The position numbers and the translations under genes were made by a program. Below, in pieces: positions 17,403 to 25,790 of a DNA stretch of 64,000 nt (its first letter is position 1; every line of letters starts with the position of its first letter). This DNA comes from a bacterium. Lineage in GTDB: Bacteria; Planctomycetota; Planctomycetia; Pirellulales; Pirellulaceae. The stretch is taken from assembly GCA_030430075.1 (NCBI GenBank), contig JAUIGN010000006.1:186001-250000 (forward strand), read 5' to 3'. A model generated the notes under the pieces. That model did no database searches, was not told the origin of the DNA, and was given only the letters and a program-made list of their open reading frames with translations.

Positions 17403-18641
17403 CAATGGGACCGTCTGTTCGCCCTGTTCGTAGACGACATGGGCGCGCCCGACCAGGAGCGGATCAATCGGACCGATCTTCTCGATGTCCTTATCCGTGT
17501 AGGCCATCTTGTGCAGCACGTATCGCATCGAATTGAGGCGAGCCCGTTTCTTGCAGTCGGACTTGACCACGGTCCAGGGCGAGTCGGCCGTGTCGGTATA
17601 GAAAAACATGGCTTCTTTGGCGCGGGTGTAATCGTCCCACTTGTCGAGCGACGCGGCGTCGATGGGGGAGAGTTTCCAGTGCTTCAAGGGGTGGGTCTCG
17701 CGCTCCTTGAAACGCCGCAACTGTTCCTTGCGGCTGACGGAGAACCAGAACTTGATCATGTGCGTCCCGCTCCGCACGAGGTTCCGTTCGAACTCCGGCG
17801 CTTGCCGCATGAATTCGTTGTACTCGTCGGCGTCGCAGAAACCCATCACCCGTTCCACGCCGGCCCGGTTGTACCACGAGCGATCGAAGAGCACGATTTC
17901 TCCGGCGGTTGGCAAGTGTTCGACGTATCGCTGGAAATACCACTGTCCGACCTCGGTCGTGGTCGGTTTGTTCAAGGCGACGACGCGTGCGCCGCGGGGA
18001 TTCAAGTGCTCCATGAACCGCTTGATCGTGCCTCCTTTGCCGGCCGCGTCTCGGCCTTCGAACAGGATCACCAGCTTTTGTCCGGTCTCTTTGACCCAGG
18101 CCTGCAGTTTGAGCAGTTCGACCTGGAGCTTGAATTTCTCCCGTTCGTAGGTTTTGCGCGACAAGAGATTCTTGTACGGATAGCCCCCGTTTCGCCACTT
18201 GGGTGAGAGGGCGTCGTCCGCCTTGACGCGGGACGCCGATTTGGCGGTGGTCGGCTGTTGCAGGAGGGCGTTGCGGATCACGGCCGCGTCATCGTTGGAC
18301 GTCCCGTCCATAATCGCGGACATGACCTTGGTCAGCGTGTCGACGTCATGGGGTGGAACGTTGCTGATGATTTCGCGCACGGCGCTCACCTTCGCTTGCT
18401 GAGCAGCGGCGACCGACTCCGAAATCACGTGCCGTTCGATCCCCTCGGGAGTACTTGATGGTGCCGTATCGCCGCTGGCGGTCCGCCGCACTCGACCGTT
18501 CGAATTGGCCCTGGTCCTGGCGGTCGCTTTCTTTGGCGTCGCGGCCTGCTCACCGGCGGGCCCTGCTTCCGCGGGCGCCTTCTTCGAGTTGGGCTTGGAG
18601 GGGCGGGCTTTACCGTTGTTGCTTCGTTTCTTGGGGCTCAT
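17397..18641 (-). CDS. ppk2: polyphosphate kinase 2 family protein
   Basis: Transfers phosphate between polyphosphate and nucleotides. The PPK2 core occupies residues ~150-410, with Walker A GRDAAGKGG (196-204), the lid region NPRGARVVALNKPT, Walker B LFDRSWYNRAGVERVMGF and ISRKEQLRRF-like helices. A ~150-residue N-terminal extension is Lys/Ser/Ala-rich and basic at first (SPKKRSNNGKARPSK), likely disordered; it makes the protein longer than the usual ~270-300. A TACAAT box (18653-18648) ends only six bases before the ATG, so the mRNA may be leaderless. Which nucleotide is used (ADP, GDP or AMP class) is not decided here. Confidence 0.92.
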   Translation of the reverse strand: MSPKKRSNNGKARPSKPNSKKAPAEAGPAGEQAATPKKATARTRANSNGRVRRTASGDTAPSSTPEGIERHVISESVAAAQQAKVSAVREIISNVPPHDVDTLTKVMSAIMDGTSNDDAAVIRNALLQQPTTAKSASRVKADDALSPKWRNGGYPYKNLLSRKTYEREKFKLQVELLKLQAWVKETGQKLVILFEGRDAAGKGGTIKRFMEHLNPRGARVVALNKPTTTEVGQWYFQRYVEHLPTAGEIVLFDRSWYNRAGVERVMGFCDADEYNEFMRQAPEFERNLVRSGTHMIKFWFSVSRKEQLRRFKERETHPLKHWKLSPIDAASLDKWDDYTRAKEAMFFYTDTADSPWTVVKSDCKKRARLNSMRYVLHKMAYTDKDIEKIGPIDPLLVGRAHVVYEQGEQTVPLL

Positions 18642-18647
18642 ACTCCG

Positions 18648-18653
18648 ATTGTA
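18648..18653 (-). promoter_or_regulatory. -10 box immediately upstream of ppk2
   Basis: TACAATCGG reads toward ppk2 and would place transcription start at or next to the ATG (18641). No good -35 box is seen 16-19 bases before it, so this is tentative. Confidence 0.35.
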
Positions 18654-19195
18654 CCTTCCAGCGGCGAGGCGTGCCGGATCTGGAGGGCCACACCAGCGAC
18701 GACCCGCGCCGTGCCGCTCGCATTTCCGGACGCAATTCTCTACGGACGCCGTTCAATATACGCGGATCAAGCCCGGGCCGGTAATTCTTGTCCTAATCCT
18801 CATGCTTGCTTCATGGCTTTCACATTCGACATTCGCTGCCGTGGGAGGTGCGGGTGTCGCGCCGCTCCAGCCGGAGGCCCCGGAGGTCCCGGAGGTCCCC
18901 GAGCCGTCGCCCGGCCAAGAGATCGGTCCTACCGCGCGCGCCGCCACCGCAAGGCACGGGGAACGGTCATCTGCGGATCGGGAAGGAGCTTGGGAAGGCT
19001 GGCGCTGTGATGTCCGCTTCCCGCCAACCCGGATTCCCCGTCTGACATATCAAGAACGGGTCGACGAGAGCGAATTACCGGTAATGCACCTGCCACTGCT
19101 GCTTGTCTGTTCCCGTGCGGGTGCTACGTGACGCCATGTTTGGTCGTCGCGTCGTTCATCAGCGTGCGCAATCTCGCACCGGAAAGGGGACGAAA
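18654..19195. other. divergent intergenic region ppk2 / acidic-tailed membrane protein
   Basis: About 540 bp without a convincing gene. A frame from 18802 to 19131 starts like a signal peptide and has a Pro-Glu-Val repeat, but it lacks a ribosome binding site and is left out. Confidence 0.4.
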
Positions 19196-20170
19196 ATGAC
19201 CAAGTCCGTTCAGAGTTCGCCAGCGGCGACAAGCAAATCAATTCGCCACCTCTGGCTGTTGCCGATGTGGTTGTTTGTCTGGCCTGTCACGGCAATTTGG
19301 CGCTCTTTCTACAAGCACTTCCTGGCCTATTTGATCGGAACGAAAGTGTCCGATCAACGCCGCGTTTATTGCGTGAAGTTTGTTTGGTACGGAGATTCCG
19401 TCTACCTCCACCCCATGGTTTGGGGAAGCCTGATGCTGTACGGCCTGGCGATCACCAACGTCCTGCCGGCCGGTTTCCTGTTGCTCGGCTGGTTCGCCGG
19501 CCTGGCGGTCTGTTACCTGACAATCATGTACAACTTCAACGTGATCCGGACGGCCATTTTGAGCCTCGGCCTGGTGGCGCTGTTCGGGCTGGCCTACGTG
19601 GCCACGGTCGAGTTCGCCTGGAACCCGCTGACCGCGGTCGCCGGCCACATGGCACGCCTGGAAGCGAGCGTAACGCCCGGCTTCTACATCGCTTCTGCGT
19701 ACCTGTTCGCCGCCCTGATTGTTTCTGAAGTGGTCTGGGCCTGGTTGTTCCATCGGGTGGAGATTGACGAGTCGTACGTCTACGAACACGGCTTTCTCCA
19801 AGGTTCGACCCGCGAGCCGATTTTTGCTCGTGGCATGAAGCGGGAGACCAAGGATCTCCTGGAAGTTCTCTTGCTCGGTGCTGCGGACATCCAGCATCGG
19901 ACGAAGAACGGTTACAAACGATTCAAGAATGTACCCTTCGCGTCGCTCTGGTTAGGAACCGCAATCGATTCGCTGCTCGACCATCGCCGCAAAGGAGAGA
20001 TCGACCTGGCGAAGAAGTCCGAAGATGAATCTGCCCTGGTCCGGGCCGAGGATGCCTTCAGCGAACCAGAGGACGATGCCGACGATGGCAGCCAGAGCGA
20101 TGGCGACGAGAACGACGCGGCTGACGACGGCGATGATGGGTCCGATGATGCCGCCGACGAGGTGGCCTGA
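19196..20170 (+). CDS. multi-pass membrane protein with acidic low-complexity tail, unknown function
   Basis: 324 residues from ATG 19196, chosen because AAGGGGACG lies just upstream; an earlier in-frame start at 19103 has no such site. Hydrophobic segments at about residues 19-35, 70-125, 128-150 and 168-190 suggest four to five membrane helices. A soluble part follows (VEIDESYVYEHGFLQGSTRE, DLLEVLLLGAADIQHRT), and then ~50 residues made almost entirely of Asp, Glu, Ala, Ser and Gly. The middle part looks conserved, without recognisable catalytic motifs. Acidic tails often mediate binding to basic partners or cations. I do not recognise the family. Confidence 0.75.
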   Translation: MTKSVQSSPAATSKSIRHLWLLPMWLFVWPVTAIWRSFYKHFLAYLIGTKVSDQRRVYCVKFVWYGDSVYLHPMVWGSLMLYGLAITNVLPAGFLLLGWFAGLAVCYLTIMYNFNVIRTAILSLGLVALFGLAYVATVEFAWNPLTAVAGHMARLEASVTPGFYIASAYLFAALIVSEVVWAWLFHRVEIDESYVYEHGFLQGSTREPIFARGMKRETKDLLEVLLLGAADIQHRTKNGYKRFKNVPFASLWLGTAIDSLLDHRRKGEIDLAKKSEDESALVRAEDAFSEPEDDADDGSQSDGDENDAADDGDDGSDDAADEVA

Positions 20171-20243
20171 TCCGGCGGCGCGGGTCGTCCCGGCCGGACG
20201 TCATTCCGGCGGCCGGCACGAGGCACTGCTTCATCCGCTGCCG

Positions 20244-20696
20244 TCAGCGTGACTTCAACGTGAGGCACCAACCGCAGTAGCCGATCCAGCTGACGTGGAC
20301 CAGCAGCCTCAGCCAGAGGAACCAGCCGGCGGCAACGAGCTGTCCGGTGTAATTACCTTGGATGGCGACACGGATGTTCACCGGCAGCACCAGGCAGAGG
20401 AGTACGGTCGTGGCGATCGTCGCGGCGATGCGGGTTGGCACAAACAGGATTCCGATGCCGAACAGCATCCGCAACGTGGCGCTCAAGTAGACCTGGCTGG
20501 CCTTGGCGGGCCAATCTTCCGGCAACAAGTCGACATAGTGGTTGGCAAAGACGGCGTGGTGGACGCCGCTCAGGAAGATCCCGATCGCCAGGGCGAGCGA
20601 AGCTCGATTCGCCATCGAGTCCAACCAATCCCAGCGTCGAAACGCCGGCAGTTGGAGGACGGCGAAGATGGCCAGTATGACGATGAAATATCTCAA
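20244..20696 (-). CDS. DoxX-like small integral membrane protein
   Basis: About 150 residues with four hydrophobic helices and the DoxX-family look: ASLALAIGIFLSGVHHAVFA near the start, then YLSATLRMLFGIGILFVPTR, a third helix LVLPVNIRVA and a final helix WFLWLRLLVHVSWI. The start is uncertain. I chose TTG 20696, with AAAGGA before it; in-frame GTGs at 20726-20729 and an ATG-like frame to 20747 would run into the repeat array at 20749, which argues against them. DoxX relatives are redox-linked membrane proteins, but this one's role is unknown. Confidence 0.65.
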   Translation of the reverse strand: MRYFIVILAIFAVLQLPAFRRWDWLDSMANRASLALAIGIFLSGVHHAVFANHYVDLLPEDWPAKASQVYLSATLRMLFGIGILFVPTRIAATIATTVLLCLVLPVNIRVAIQGNYTGQLVAAGWFLWLRLLVHVSWIGYCGWCLTLKSR

Positions 20697-20748
20697 CCAG
20701 TTTCCTTTGCTAAGGGACGCTGACACCACGCTCGGCGCGGGCCTCACG

Positions 20749-20902
20749 CATGCTCAGCGCGTGTCTCCGACCGCACGCTGGGGCGCGTGTCTCCGACCGC
20801 ACGCTGGGGCGTGTGTCTCTGACCGCACGCTCGGCGCGTGTCTCTAACCGCACGCTCGGCGCGGGTCTCTGACCCCGCCGAAACCGCCGACCGCAGGTCT
20901 CC
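20749..20902 (-). repeat. dispersed ~50 bp repeat core with tandem tail, copy A
   Basis: Reading on the minus strand, the core (20902-20853) runs from GGAGACCT through GGCGGTTTCGGCGGGGTC to GAGACCCGCGCCGAGCG. It matches 48 of 50 bases of copy B at 50933-50982. It continues into about five tandem ~25-mers (20852-20749) that look like repeats of the core's own right half (GTCnGAGACnCGCGCC type). Confidence 0.75.
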
Positions 20903-21609
20903 AATGCCGTTGTGTTAGGCGTCCTCCAGAACGTGTCAGAAATAACGTCCGTACCTCAGCGGCCGCGACGTGTGTGACAATCGATGGCAGGTTCCCGCCA
21001 AATCACAACGGAGATGGCGTCGAGCTCACCACGACCTCCGGAACGGTGATTGTGACGACTGCCGCTCGCTGCCGGTCACCACCGTCGCCAGGCAGAGGTT
21101 CCAGGCATCCGCGATCTGGCGACCGTGCCTGTTTCCAGCGGTGCCTACTTTCAGCCAAGGCGTGGCCGCCCCGCACCCGCGGGAGGGGGCCGCAACCACC
21201 TGCTTCAACGCCGCCGCCGACGCATCCTCTCCTGTATCGTCCGACACGCGGCCAACCCTTATCGGTCTCTATCGATTGTATTGCAATTCGGCAGGAGCCC
21301 GCGGTCATAACCGAGAGAATCGGTGATTGGTGCGACTGATTGCGCCGTTGCGAATATGCATCACGTTCGGCAGGATCGGCGCTGCTGGGCCCAGTTCGCA
21401 GAACTAAACTCGACTGCACATGCCGCACGCTTCCGCGAGTCCATCATGTTTCGCCCCTCAGGCGACGATGTTAGCTTGGAGGCATCTCCTGTGCGTCCGG
21501 ACGGTGGTCCGGTGATGGCGAGGAAGCTGCAAACTACGTGCCCCAAGCTTTTAACGCAGCGTACCGTTGAAAGCACCAACTGTCCTGCCGCCTTGAATCG
21601 GGTTTTCCT
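20903..21609. other. long intergenic region before the ketosynthase-like gene
   Basis: About 700 bp. No frame shows domain motifs plus a ribosome binding site. A stretch near 20950-21060 translates on the plus strand to a beta-rich, Asn/Thr-rich piece (GDGVELTTTSGTVIVTT) that could be a remnant of a surface protein, but it has no start and frays into noise. Confidence 0.4.
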
Positions 21610-22869
21610 GTGACGAATCGCGAAGTGGTCATCACTGGCGTCGGTGTGGTCTGCCCGATCGGGATTGGGCGCACCCCGTTCCTGGAATCGCTCCAAACCG
21701 GGCGCAGCGGTGTGGCCGCCCTGCCGGAGCTTGCCGAGACCGAAGTTCCCGTGAAGTTCGGGAGTGCGCTGACGGATTTTGATGCCAAGCTCTACGTTAA
21801 GCCGCGCAAGAGCCTCAAGGTCATGTGCCGGGAGATCCAGGCGGGTTACGCAGCCGCGACGCTGGCGGTCGAGGATGCCGGCCTGGATGTGGCCGCCGTC
21901 GATTCGGATCGTTTCGGCGTTGTCTACGCCAGCGAACTGTTCTATGGCGAGCTGTCCGAATACACCGAGATCTATCGAAGTTGCACGGTGGATGGCGAGT
22001 TTCGCTTTCCGGCCTGGGGAAGTCGTTTTCAAAGCGACATGTATCCCCTGTGGATGCTCAAGTATCTGCCGAACATGGTAGCCTGCCACGTCGGCATCGC
22101 CCATGATGCGCGGGGGCCAAACAACACGATCGTGCTGGGTGAAGTTTCCAGTTTGTTGGCGCTGACCGAAGCGGCCCACACCATTTCCCGCGGCGTGGCG
22201 GACGTGATGATTGCGGGTGGCACCGGGTCTCGCCTGTACATTGCGGCCGGATTGTTTCGCGGCGACAGCAACCTCTCCCATCGGGCGGACGCCCCCGAGG
22301 CAGCTTCGCGGCCCTTTGACGCGGACCGGGACGGCATGGTCAACGGCGAAGGGGCCGGGGCGGTCATGCTGGAGAGTCGCGCTCATGCCGAAGCGCGGGG
22401 CGCCAAGATCCTGGCGCGGTTCGCGGGCTCGGGTCAAAGTTGCGAACCCCGGCTCGACGGCCGACCCCCGACCGGCGATGCCTTGCGGCGAAGCATCCGC
22501 CGAGCGTTGGAAGATGCGGCCCTGCCGGCCGAGAAGATTGGCCACTACAACGCGCATGGTCTGGCAACGATCGAAGACGATCGGCTGGAGGCGCAGGCAG
22601 TCCATGATTGCCTGGGCGGCGTTCCTGTCACCGCGATTAAGAGCTACTTCGGCAACCTGGGCGCCGGTGGCGGAATGTGCGAGCTTGTCGCCAGTGTGTT
22701 GGGGCTGGAACTTGGAGAGATCCCCGCTACGATCAACTACCAACGGCCCGATCCCGCCTGCCCCGTTCAGGTCATTCAAGAACCCCTGCCAGTGACAACT
22801 CCGACCGCGATGATTGCGAACCTCTCCGGGACCGGTCAGGCGGCCGCCGTGATTCTTCGCGGCGATTGA
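21610..22869 (+). CDS. ketosynthase-like protein lacking the catalytic Cys and second His
   Basis: 419 residues with the full thiolase fold of FabF-type beta-ketoacyl-ACP synthases: EVVITGVGVVCPIG at the start, DVMIAGGTGSRL, SRPFDADRDGMVNGEGAGAVMLE and PATINYQRPDPACP. The active site is altered. Where FabF has the nucleophile Cys in a GPS...ATACTS context, this protein has GPNNTIVLGEVSS with Glu178. The first His is kept (NAHGLAT, His316), but the second, in FabF's GHLLGAAG, is Asn349 (FGNLGAGGG). The FGFGGTN loop is also lost (ANLSGTGQ). It cannot do Claisen condensation by the usual triad. It resembles chain-length-factor or decarboxylase-type partners, but no canonical ketosynthase is adjacent. 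GTG start; the PhyH gene follows after 28 bases. Confidence 0.85.
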   Translation: MTNREVVITGVGVVCPIGIGRTPFLESLQTGRSGVAALPELAETEVPVKFGSALTDFDAKLYVKPRKSLKVMCREIQAGYAAATLAVEDAGLDVAAVDSDRFGVVYASELFYGELSEYTEIYRSCTVDGEFRFPAWGSRFQSDMYPLWMLKYLPNMVACHVGIAHDARGPNNTIVLGEVSSLLALTEAAHTISRGVADVMIAGGTGSRLYIAAGLFRGDSNLSHRADAPEAASRPFDADRDGMVNGEGAGAVMLESRAHAEARGAKILARFAGSGQSCEPRLDGRPPTGDALRRSIRRALEDAALPAEKIGHYNAHGLATIEDDRLEAQAVHDCLGGVPVTAIKSYFGNLGAGGGMCELVASVLGLELGEIPATINYQRPDPACPVQVIQEPLPVTTPTAMIANLSGTGQAAAVILRGD

Positions 22870-22897
22870 GTCATCGGCTGGCAGTCCGAGAGCCACG

Positions 22898-23734
22898 ATG
22901 AAGCAACCCTCCGAGTTTCAAGCCGTTCCAGACACGGATCGCATCGAACGCCTGGAGCGTGACTTGCGGTTTCACCCCAGCACCACGGTGGACCCCCAGC
23001 GCCTGACACTGGAACAGATCGGCGAATTCAATCGTGACGGCTACCTGATGCCGATCCGCGTTTTTGGCGACGAGGAAATTGCGGCGACGCGAGCCTACTT
23101 CGACGATCTGCTGACCCGCGTCCTGGCGGCCGGCGGCAGCAGCTACTCGATCAGCACAGCCCATCTCAAGCATGGCCGCGTCTACGACCTGCTCACCGAC
23201 CCGCGGATCGTTGACCTGGTCTCCGACCTGCTCGGCCCCGACATTGTCGCCTGGGGTTCGCATTTCTTTTGCAAGCTGCCCCAGGACGGCCAACGTGTCG
23301 CCTGGCACCAGGACGCCAGCTACTGGCCCCTTACACCCTCCAAAACGGTCACCGTCTGGCTGGCGGTCGACGACGCGGACGTCGGCAATGGATGCATGCG
23401 ATTCTTGACCGGTTCGCACCACTTCGGTCACCTCACCTATCGGCCCAGTACGCCGGACGAGCACAATGTGCTGGATCAGACCGTGGACAATCCATTGCAG
23501 TACGGCAGCCCGGTCGATGTCGCGCTGAAGGCGGGGCAGGTTTCTATTCACTCCGATCTGTTACTGCACGGTTCGGAAGCCAACACCTCCGAGCGGCGGC
23601 GGTGCGGCCTGACGTTACGCTACTGTGCGGCGGATGTGAGGGCCGAGCTCGATTGGTCCGAGAAAGGCGTCGTCGTTCGCGGTTGCGACCCCAGCGGACA
23701 TTGGGCCAACCCGCCGCGCCCCAGCGTCGATTGA
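22898..23734 (+). CDS. PhyH-family Fe(II)/2-oxoglutarate dioxygenase
   Basis: 278 residues of the phytanoyl-CoA hydroxylase fold. The iron triad is visible as AWHQDASYW (His137, Asp139) and LLLHGSEAN (His224), followed by SERRRCGLTLRY with the arginine that usually holds 2-oxoglutarate. Other family landmarks: FNRDGYLMPIRVF, WLAVDDADVGNGCMRFLTGSH. It hydroxylates an unknown substrate. The 28-base gap to the ketosynthase-like gene suggests one transcript and perhaps a shared lipid- or polyketide-like substrate (inference). Confidence 0.88.
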   Translation: MKQPSEFQAVPDTDRIERLERDLRFHPSTTVDPQRLTLEQIGEFNRDGYLMPIRVFGDEEIAATRAYFDDLLTRVLAAGGSSYSISTAHLKHGRVYDLLTDPRIVDLVSDLLGPDIVAWGSHFFCKLPQDGQRVAWHQDASYWPLTPSKTVTVWLAVDDADVGNGCMRFLTGSHHFGHLTYRPSTPDEHNVLDQTVDNPLQYGSPVDVALKAGQVSIHSDLLLHGSEANTSERRRCGLTLRYCAADVRAELDWSEKGVVVRGCDPSGHWANPPRPSVD

Positions 23735-23840
23735 GCATCGGCTGATGCCGGTTGGCCCATACGCATCGACGGTCCGCGGGCCAGGGCCGGCAATAAGCAC
23801 CGTTGAATGTCGATCCGTCACATGGATCGATGTTTGCTGG

Positions 23841-23930
23841 GCAGCCAATATCAGCCGGTGGGCGTTAGCCCCGGTTGTTTCGTGCTGATCGCTGACGGCA
23901 ACCGCGGTGAACGCCGTGCGGCGGATCGGG
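23841..23930 (+). repeat. ~90 bp hairpin element, copy 1
   Basis: Shares TCAGCCGGTGGGCGTTAGCC and the following ~65 bases with copy 2, 231 bp downstream. The left arm GGCGTTAGCCCCGGTTGT (23861-23878) pairs at 14 of 18 positions with the right arm ending at 23915; the right arm has drifted. Confidence 0.8.
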
Positions 23931-24024
23931 ACAGGGCGTGCGTTGCGTGGCGATGAGTTCTAGCCGCCAGTGCTCGACAATTGATTTCGTGTTGCATCTG
24001 TTTGGTGGTGATTGTATATTGATG

Positions 24025-24053
24025 TTGACAAAGCTATTTAGGTGTATTAATAG
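24025..24053 (+). promoter_or_regulatory. promoter-like AT-rich island between the two hairpin elements
   Basis: TTGACA (24025-24030), 17 bases, TAATAG (24048-24053), in an AT-rich stretch (about 23977-24060) inside GC-rich DNA. A transcript from here would run through hairpin copy 2. No coding sequence follows closely; the next gene begins at 24450. Confidence 0.4.
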
Positions 24054-24070
24054 GTGGTGCATGTCTGCTT

Positions 24071-24160
24071 GGCAGTCATCATCAGCCGGTGGGCGTTAGC
24101 CCCGGTTGTCTCGTGCTGGTCGCTGACGACAACCGCGGCTAACGCCGTTCGGCGAATCGA
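24071..24160 (+). repeat. ~90 bp hairpin element, copy 2
   Basis: The left arm GGCGTTAGCCCCGGTTGT (24092-24109) and right arm ACAACCGCGGCTAACGCC (24129-24146) pair at 17 of 18 positions around a 19-base loop. This is the better preserved of the two copies. A lone left-arm copy lies inverted at 57644-57673. Confidence 0.85.
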
Positions 24161-24449
24161 GGAAGGCGCATTTTCGGTTCGCTGGGACGTGTTGCGAGAG
24201 GCGTACGGCGTGTTTCGCCGGACATGCCGTGAGCCAAGTCACGTTTTTGCCGCGTGGCGAATAGGGATTCGCGGCGGACCATGGTACACTGCCGGAGGTC
24301 GGGCGACCGGCATCGGCAGGCCACTGGGAACGGCGGCCCCGGCGTCACTGCGGTGACCCGCTAGAATCCCTGCCAAGAACTTCGCCGTTGCCAGGTGTCC
24401 TCGTTCATTCCGAACAGGCTGCTCGCGCACTTGAAAGACTGCCCTGCTG

Positions 24450-25331
24450 ATGACTGATCCTCCCCAAGTTCGCTTCCTCGTGTTCGATGTCGAAAGTGTG
24501 GCCGATGGGCAGCTTGTCAGCAAGATTCGTTTTCCAGGGGAAAACCTCTCGCCCCAGGATGCGATCCGGAAATACCGGGACGAACTGATCGAGCAGAAAG
24601 GGACCGACTTTATTCCCTACTCGTTTCAGATTCCCATTTCGGTCGTCGCAGCAAAAGTCACTGCCGCCTACGAGTTGCTCGACATTGTTGCCCTGGATGA
24701 TCCGGCATTTCGCCCTCACAAAATCACCGAGGATTTTTGGCGTGGCTGGGAGGCTTATCATCGACCCACCCTGGTCACGTTCAACGGACGCTCGTTTGAT
24801 ATTCCACTCTTGGAACTGGCTGCCTTTCGTTTTGGGATCAACGTCGGCAGTTGGCTGGCAACCAGCGGGCCCAACTACCAGCAACCCCGCTATCGCTACA
24901 ACACCAACGCGCATTTCGACCTCTACGAGATCTTGACCAATTTCGGTTCGACGCGGCTCACCGGTGGTCTGAACCTGTCCGCCAGTATGCTCGGCAAGCC
25001 CGGCAAAATGGACACTCAGGGGTACATGGTTCAGGATATGTACGACGAGGGGCGGCTGGCGGAGATCAACGACTATTGCCGCTGCGACGTGCTGGATACC
25101 TACTTCGTCTTCTTACGCGTGGCGGTCGTCATGGGCCATTTGGAACTTTCGCGCGAACAGGAACTTGTCACCGCCGCCAAGCAGTGGCTGGAAGAGCGGG
25201 CCGATACATCGGACGCTTATCGCCTCTACTTGGAACGCTGGGGCGACTGGCAGAATCCCTGGGAATCGCCGCCCGAAGTGGACGAATCGAGCGACCTGCC
25301 GGCGGCTGAAGATGCCGAGCCGGAAATGTAG
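24450..25331 (+). CDS. predicted 3'-5' exonuclease of the PolB-like exo family
   Basis: 293 residues, DEDDy-type exonuclease fold. Exo I is FLVFDVES (Asp13, Glu15), Exo II is TFNGRSFDIPLLE (Asp117) and Exo III is NDYCRCDVLDTYFVFLR (Tyr209-x3-Asp213). These four acidic residues and the tyrosine are what such nucleases need for two-metal cleavage. The protein has no polymerase part and fits the stand-alone family related to the exonuclease domain of DNA polymerase B. Likely a DNA repair nuclease. The C-terminal ~30 residues are acidic. The STAS gene follows after 42 bases. Confidence 0.85.
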   Translation: MTDPPQVRFLVFDVESVADGQLVSKIRFPGENLSPQDAIRKYRDELIEQKGTDFIPYSFQIPISVVAAKVTAAYELLDIVALDDPAFRPHKITEDFWRGWEAYHRPTLVTFNGRSFDIPLLELAAFRFGINVGSWLATSGPNYQQPRYRYNTNAHFDLYEILTNFGSTRLTGGLNLSASMLGKPGKMDTQGYMVQDMYDEGRLAEINDYCRCDVLDTYFVFLRVAVVMGHLELSREQELVTAAKQWLEERADTSDAYRLYLERWGDWQNPWESPPEVDESSDLPAAEDAEPEM

Positions 25332-25373
25332 GCACCCTCAACGGGTAACAACGCCCATCGCAAGGAACCGGAA

Positions 25374-25736
25374 ATGGCTGACTTCCAACATCTATCGGTA
25401 CAAACGGACGATGGTGTCACGATCGTACAGGTGCTTACTCCAAAGCTCTCCGAGTCGCTTGTCGTTGCCGAGTTTCAGGATGAGTTGCTGAAGATGATCG
25501 ATGACGACTCGCCCCAGAGTGTCGTCGTCAGTTTCAAGGGCGTCCTGCATTGCTCGACCGCCATCATCAATGGGCTGCTGCGGGCCAAGAAGCAGTTGCA
25601 AGCCAACGACGCGCAGCTCAGGTTGTGCGGCATGGAGCAAGTCATCCGGGAGGCCTACCAGATGCTGCACCTGGAGGGGACCGTCTTTGACATTGACGAC
25701 ACGCTGGCCGAGTCGTTGGCGGCATTACGCGGCTGA
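25374..25736 (+). CDS. STAS-domain protein (anti-sigma factor antagonist type)
   Basis: 120 residues that form one STAS domain: VTIVQVLTPKLSES as the first strands, VVVSFKGVLHCSTAIINGLL where SpoIIAA-type proteins have the regulatory serine, and LRLCGMEQVIREAYQM in the last half. The usual D-S-S-G-L at the phosphosite is C-S-T-A-I, so a Ser/Thr is still available. AAGGAACCGGAA precedes the ATG. No RsbW-type kinase or matching sigma gene lies beside it, so its partner is unknown. Probably cotranscribed with the exonuclease gene. Confidence 0.85.
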   Translation: MADFQHLSVQTDDGVTIVQVLTPKLSESLVVAEFQDELLKMIDDDSPQSVVVSFKGVLHCSTAIINGLLRAKKQLQANDAQLRLCGMEQVIREAYQMLHLEGTVFDIDDTLAESLAALRG

Positions 25737-25790
25737 GTCGCGACGGTGCGGACACGGTCTTTGACCGCCCCGTCAGGTGGATCGCGAGGG

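Noticed and set aside
18802..19131. Plus-strand frame with a signal-peptide-like start and a Pro-Glu-Val repeat (109 codons)
   Set aside because: No ribosome binding site, no promoter, low-complexity middle and no recognisable mature domain; the opposite strand is equally open there.
20950..21339. Possible fragment of a beta-rich surface protein (GDGVELTTTSGTVIVTT)
   Set aside because: Short, no start codon context, turns into Arg/Pro-rich noise; not enough to call a pseudogene.
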